64,000 bases of DNA, from positions 186,001 to 250,000 of the forward strand of contig NZ_BMIC01000001.1 of the NCBI RefSeq assembly GCF_014641635.1, written 5' to 3'. The notes under the pieces are model-generated. The model made no database searches. It had not been told where the DNA came from and saw only the letters and a program-made list of their open reading frames with translations. The position numbers and the translations under genes are program-made. Below are positions 62,532-64,000 of the stretch, piece after piece (positions within the stretch are counted from its first letter, which is position 1; every line of letters begins with the position of its first letter). This DNA comes from Aquaticitalea lipolytica (GTDB lineage Bacteria; Bacteroidota; Bacteroidia; Flavobacteriales; Flavobacteriaceae).

Positions 62532-63704
62532 TTATTTTGATATTAGTTGCTTCTCTTTAATTTTAGCAATAGCCTGTTCAATATCATTAATTAAATCTTG
62601 TTTAGATTCTATTCCTACTGAAAAGCGAATTAAATTATCAGTAACTCCAATGCTATCACGCTCTTTTTGTGTTAATAAAGAATGTGATGTTTTATGTGGT
62701 GATAGTACAGTACTCTCAACACCAGCTAAACTCATTGATGATTTTATAAGTTTTAACTCCTTTTGAAATTGCATAGCGTCTAATCCCTCTACCAATTCAA
62801 AAGATAGCATACCACCAAAACCTTTCATTTGCGATTTAGCCAACTCGTACTGAGGATGGGTTTTTAATCCTGGATAAAATACTTTTTTTACATCTTTATG
62901 TTGTGACAGAAATTTTGCCATTTTTTTCGCATTTCTATTCTGTGCTTTTACACGTAGAGCTAAAGTTTTCATACTTCGCTCAAGCATCCAAACAGTAAAA
63001 TCACTCAAACTACCTCCCAAATTTTTAGCAACATTCCATATTACTTCCATATGTGCATTGCTACAAGCTACTGCTCCAGCTAAAATATCTGAATGACCTC
63101 CAAGGTATTTTGTGGCAGAATGAATAACTATATCTATACCAAAATCTATAGGGTTTTGATTAATAGGACTAGCAAATGTATTATCTATAGTTGTTAATAT
63201 GCCTTTAGATTTTGCTAAGTCTGCCACACCTTTTATATCAGTAATAGTCAGTAAAGGATTTGATGGTGTTTCAATATGAATTAGCTTTGTGTTTGGTTGT
63301 ATTGCTGATTCAAAATCTGAAACTTCATAACCATCAGTAAACGTAAATTCAATACCATATTTAGGAAACTCTTCTCTTATAAAATTACTTGTTCCTCCAT
63401 ACAGTGTATTTTGAACCACAATATGGTCGCCAGTTTTTAAAAAAGCTAAAAACACAGTACTTACAGCAGCCATTCCACTGCCAAAAATCATTCCTGCCTC
63501 TGTATGCTCTAAAGCTGCAATTTTCTTTGATAAGTACTCTTGATTTGGAGTATTAAAATAGCGAGGATATCTCTTAACATCTACATCATCAAATTGATAA
63601 GATGTAGACATATAAATTGGCGATACTGAACCTTTAAACTGTTCGTCAATAATTTCGCCAACATGAGTACAAATAGTGTTTAATCCTAATTTTTGCTTTG
63701 ACAT
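62532..63704 (-). CDS. Cystathionine gamma-synthase/lyase-type trans-sulfuration enzyme
   Basis: The 390-residue PLP enzyme has IETPSNPLL, the PLP-ring aspartate in TIDNTFASP (Asp174), the lysine motif HSATKYLGGHSD (Lys199) and SLGGVESL-like SLAGVESTVLSP near the C-terminus. It belongs to the Cys/Met metabolism family; synthase (methionine) and lyase (cysteine) forms cannot be separated by eye. Co-transcription with bshB1 fits cysteine supply for bacillithiol. Confidence 0.9.
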   Translation of the reverse strand: MSKQKLGLNTICTHVGEIIDEQFKGSVSPIYMSTSYQFDDVDVKRYPRYFNTPNQEYLSKKIAALEHTEAGMIFGSGMAAVSTVFLAFLKTGDHIVVQNTLYGGTSNFIREEFPKYGIEFTFTDGYEVSDFESAIQPNTKLIHIETPSNPLLTITDIKGVADLAKSKGILTTIDNTFASPINQNPIDFGIDIVIHSATKYLGGHSDILAGAVACSNAHMEVIWNVAKNLGGSLSDFTVWMLERSMKTLALRVKAQNRNAKKMAKFLSQHKDVKKVFYPGLKTHPQYELAKSQMKGFGGMLSFELVEGLDAMQFQKELKLIKSSMSLAGVESTVLSPHKTSHSLLTQKERDSIGVTDNLIRFSVGIESKQDLINDIEQAIAKIKEKQLISK

Positions 63705-63746
63705 GAGGTATATAATTTAGTAAAGTTTAAAATTACAAATAATCTA

Positions 63747-64000
63747 CTATACTTGTACTGCTTTCCACTTTCCTTTTTTAAACCAAATAATGCCAATTAT
63801 AGCAATTAATATTTCTGCAAAAGTAATTGCCCAAAATACACCTTCAGGCCCGAAATCTAAAGTTACTGCAACTAAATATGCAAACGGAAGTTGGAATAAC
63901 CAAAAGCAAACAAAATTTATATATGTAGGAGTTTTTGTGTCTCCTGCTCCATTAAAGGATTGTATTACAACCATTCCGTAGCCAAAAAAGATGTAACCTG
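63747..64000 (-). CDS. MATE family efflux transporter, C-terminal part (5' end beyond window)
   Basis: The reverse frame is open to the window edge and ends at 63747; only about 84 C-terminal residues are visible. FNGAGDTKTPTYIN, a typical MATE motif, precedes three hydrophobic segments. A Na+- or H+-coupled multidrug exporter is expected. Confidence 0.85.
   Translation of the reverse strand, partial: GYIFFGYGMVVIQSFNGAGDTKTPTYINFVCFWLFQLPFAYLVAVTLDFGPEGVFWAITFAEILIAIIGIIWFKKGKWKAVQV

Noticed and set aside
1-64000. CRISPR arrays, rRNA genes, prophage or IS elements
   Set aside because: No regularly spaced repeats, rRNA sequence, phage structural genes or transposase frames were seen on either strand.

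Overview
The window is ordinary chromosome from a member of the Bacteroidota, almost certainly family Flavobacteriaceae. It is strongly AT-rich. Its promoters carry the Bacteroidota -7 element TAnnTTTG instead of the E. coli -10 box. It encodes type IX secretion (T9SS) cargo of both sorting types (a type A-like tail at 14457-15725 and a gliding-associated type B C-terminus at 21196-23961), many short Bacteroidota-type lipoproteins, an alpha/beta-fused 2-oxoacid dehydrogenase E1 and a bacillithiol deacetylase. The genus cannot be fixed from the sequence alone. There is no prophage, insertion sequence, CRISPR array or rRNA operon.

Layout. 1-10.1 kb: a thioredoxin-domain lipoprotein cut by the window edge, a rhomboid protease, a lipid A-type acyltransferase, a class V aminotransferase overlapping glmM, and an operon of acpH-like, ggt, an ATP-grasp enzyme and an unknown membrane-anchored protein. 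10.3-18.6 kb: an RlpA-like protein, then uvrA, a LOG-family protein, a secreted EEP-type nuclease/phosphatase and a protein with a degenerate M1-peptidase-like domain joined to a likely outer-membrane barrel. 18.7-29 kb: fused E1, a T9SS type B protein, a methyltransferase with DoxX, several small unknowns, two hydrolase/transferase genes and one gene (26621-27178) that looks like an inserted cassette. 29-42 kb: cupin, holA, an HsdR-N-type nuclease-fold protein with a glycosyltransferase, an OmpA lipoprotein, a Sua5/YrdC enzyme, an esterase, UvrD-type helicase, an FMN/Fe-S glutamate-synthase-like protein, a patatin and recG. 42.5-43.2 kb: a 743-bp unit bounded by inverted repeats, holding one small membrane-protein gene and a GC-rich, highly foldable 3' element. 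43.2-56.6 kb: a TlpA-like lipoprotein, pheT, then a co-directional envelope block (tpx, dgkA-like, ftsK, lolA-like, lptF/G-like, ribBA), a DegT aminotransferase with a thioredoxin, and a nitroreductase. 56.7-64 kb: tRNA-Ser(TGA), DUF3108-type and small membrane proteins, two tandem M28 peptidases, tRNA-His(GTG), and a tightly packed operon of a trans-sulfuration enzyme, a TMEM175-like channel and bshB1, ending in a truncated MATE exporter.

How the genes work together. Several sets serve the cell envelope: glmM (UDP-GlcNAc precursor), the LpxL-like acyltransferase, LolA and LptF/G relatives, FtsK and RlpA. Thiol and redox functions recur: three thioredoxin-fold proteins, Tpx, Ggt, and the bacillithiol gene bshB1 in one operon with a cysteine/methionine-pathway enzyme. 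Repair and replication are represented by uvrA, uvrD, recG and holA.

Most worth a second look: two small genes, at 26.6-27.2 kb and 42.5-43.2 kb, are each flanked by a short near-palindrome whose left copy is the exact reverse complement of the right copy (GTTGGCAAC/GTTGCCAAC and GTTGTGCAAC/GTTGCACAAC). The central bases differ between loci but stay complementary within each locus. The second locus also has 9-bp outer inverted repeats and a nested 110-bp stem structure. This resembles a mobile gene-cassette family that I cannot assign to a named system.
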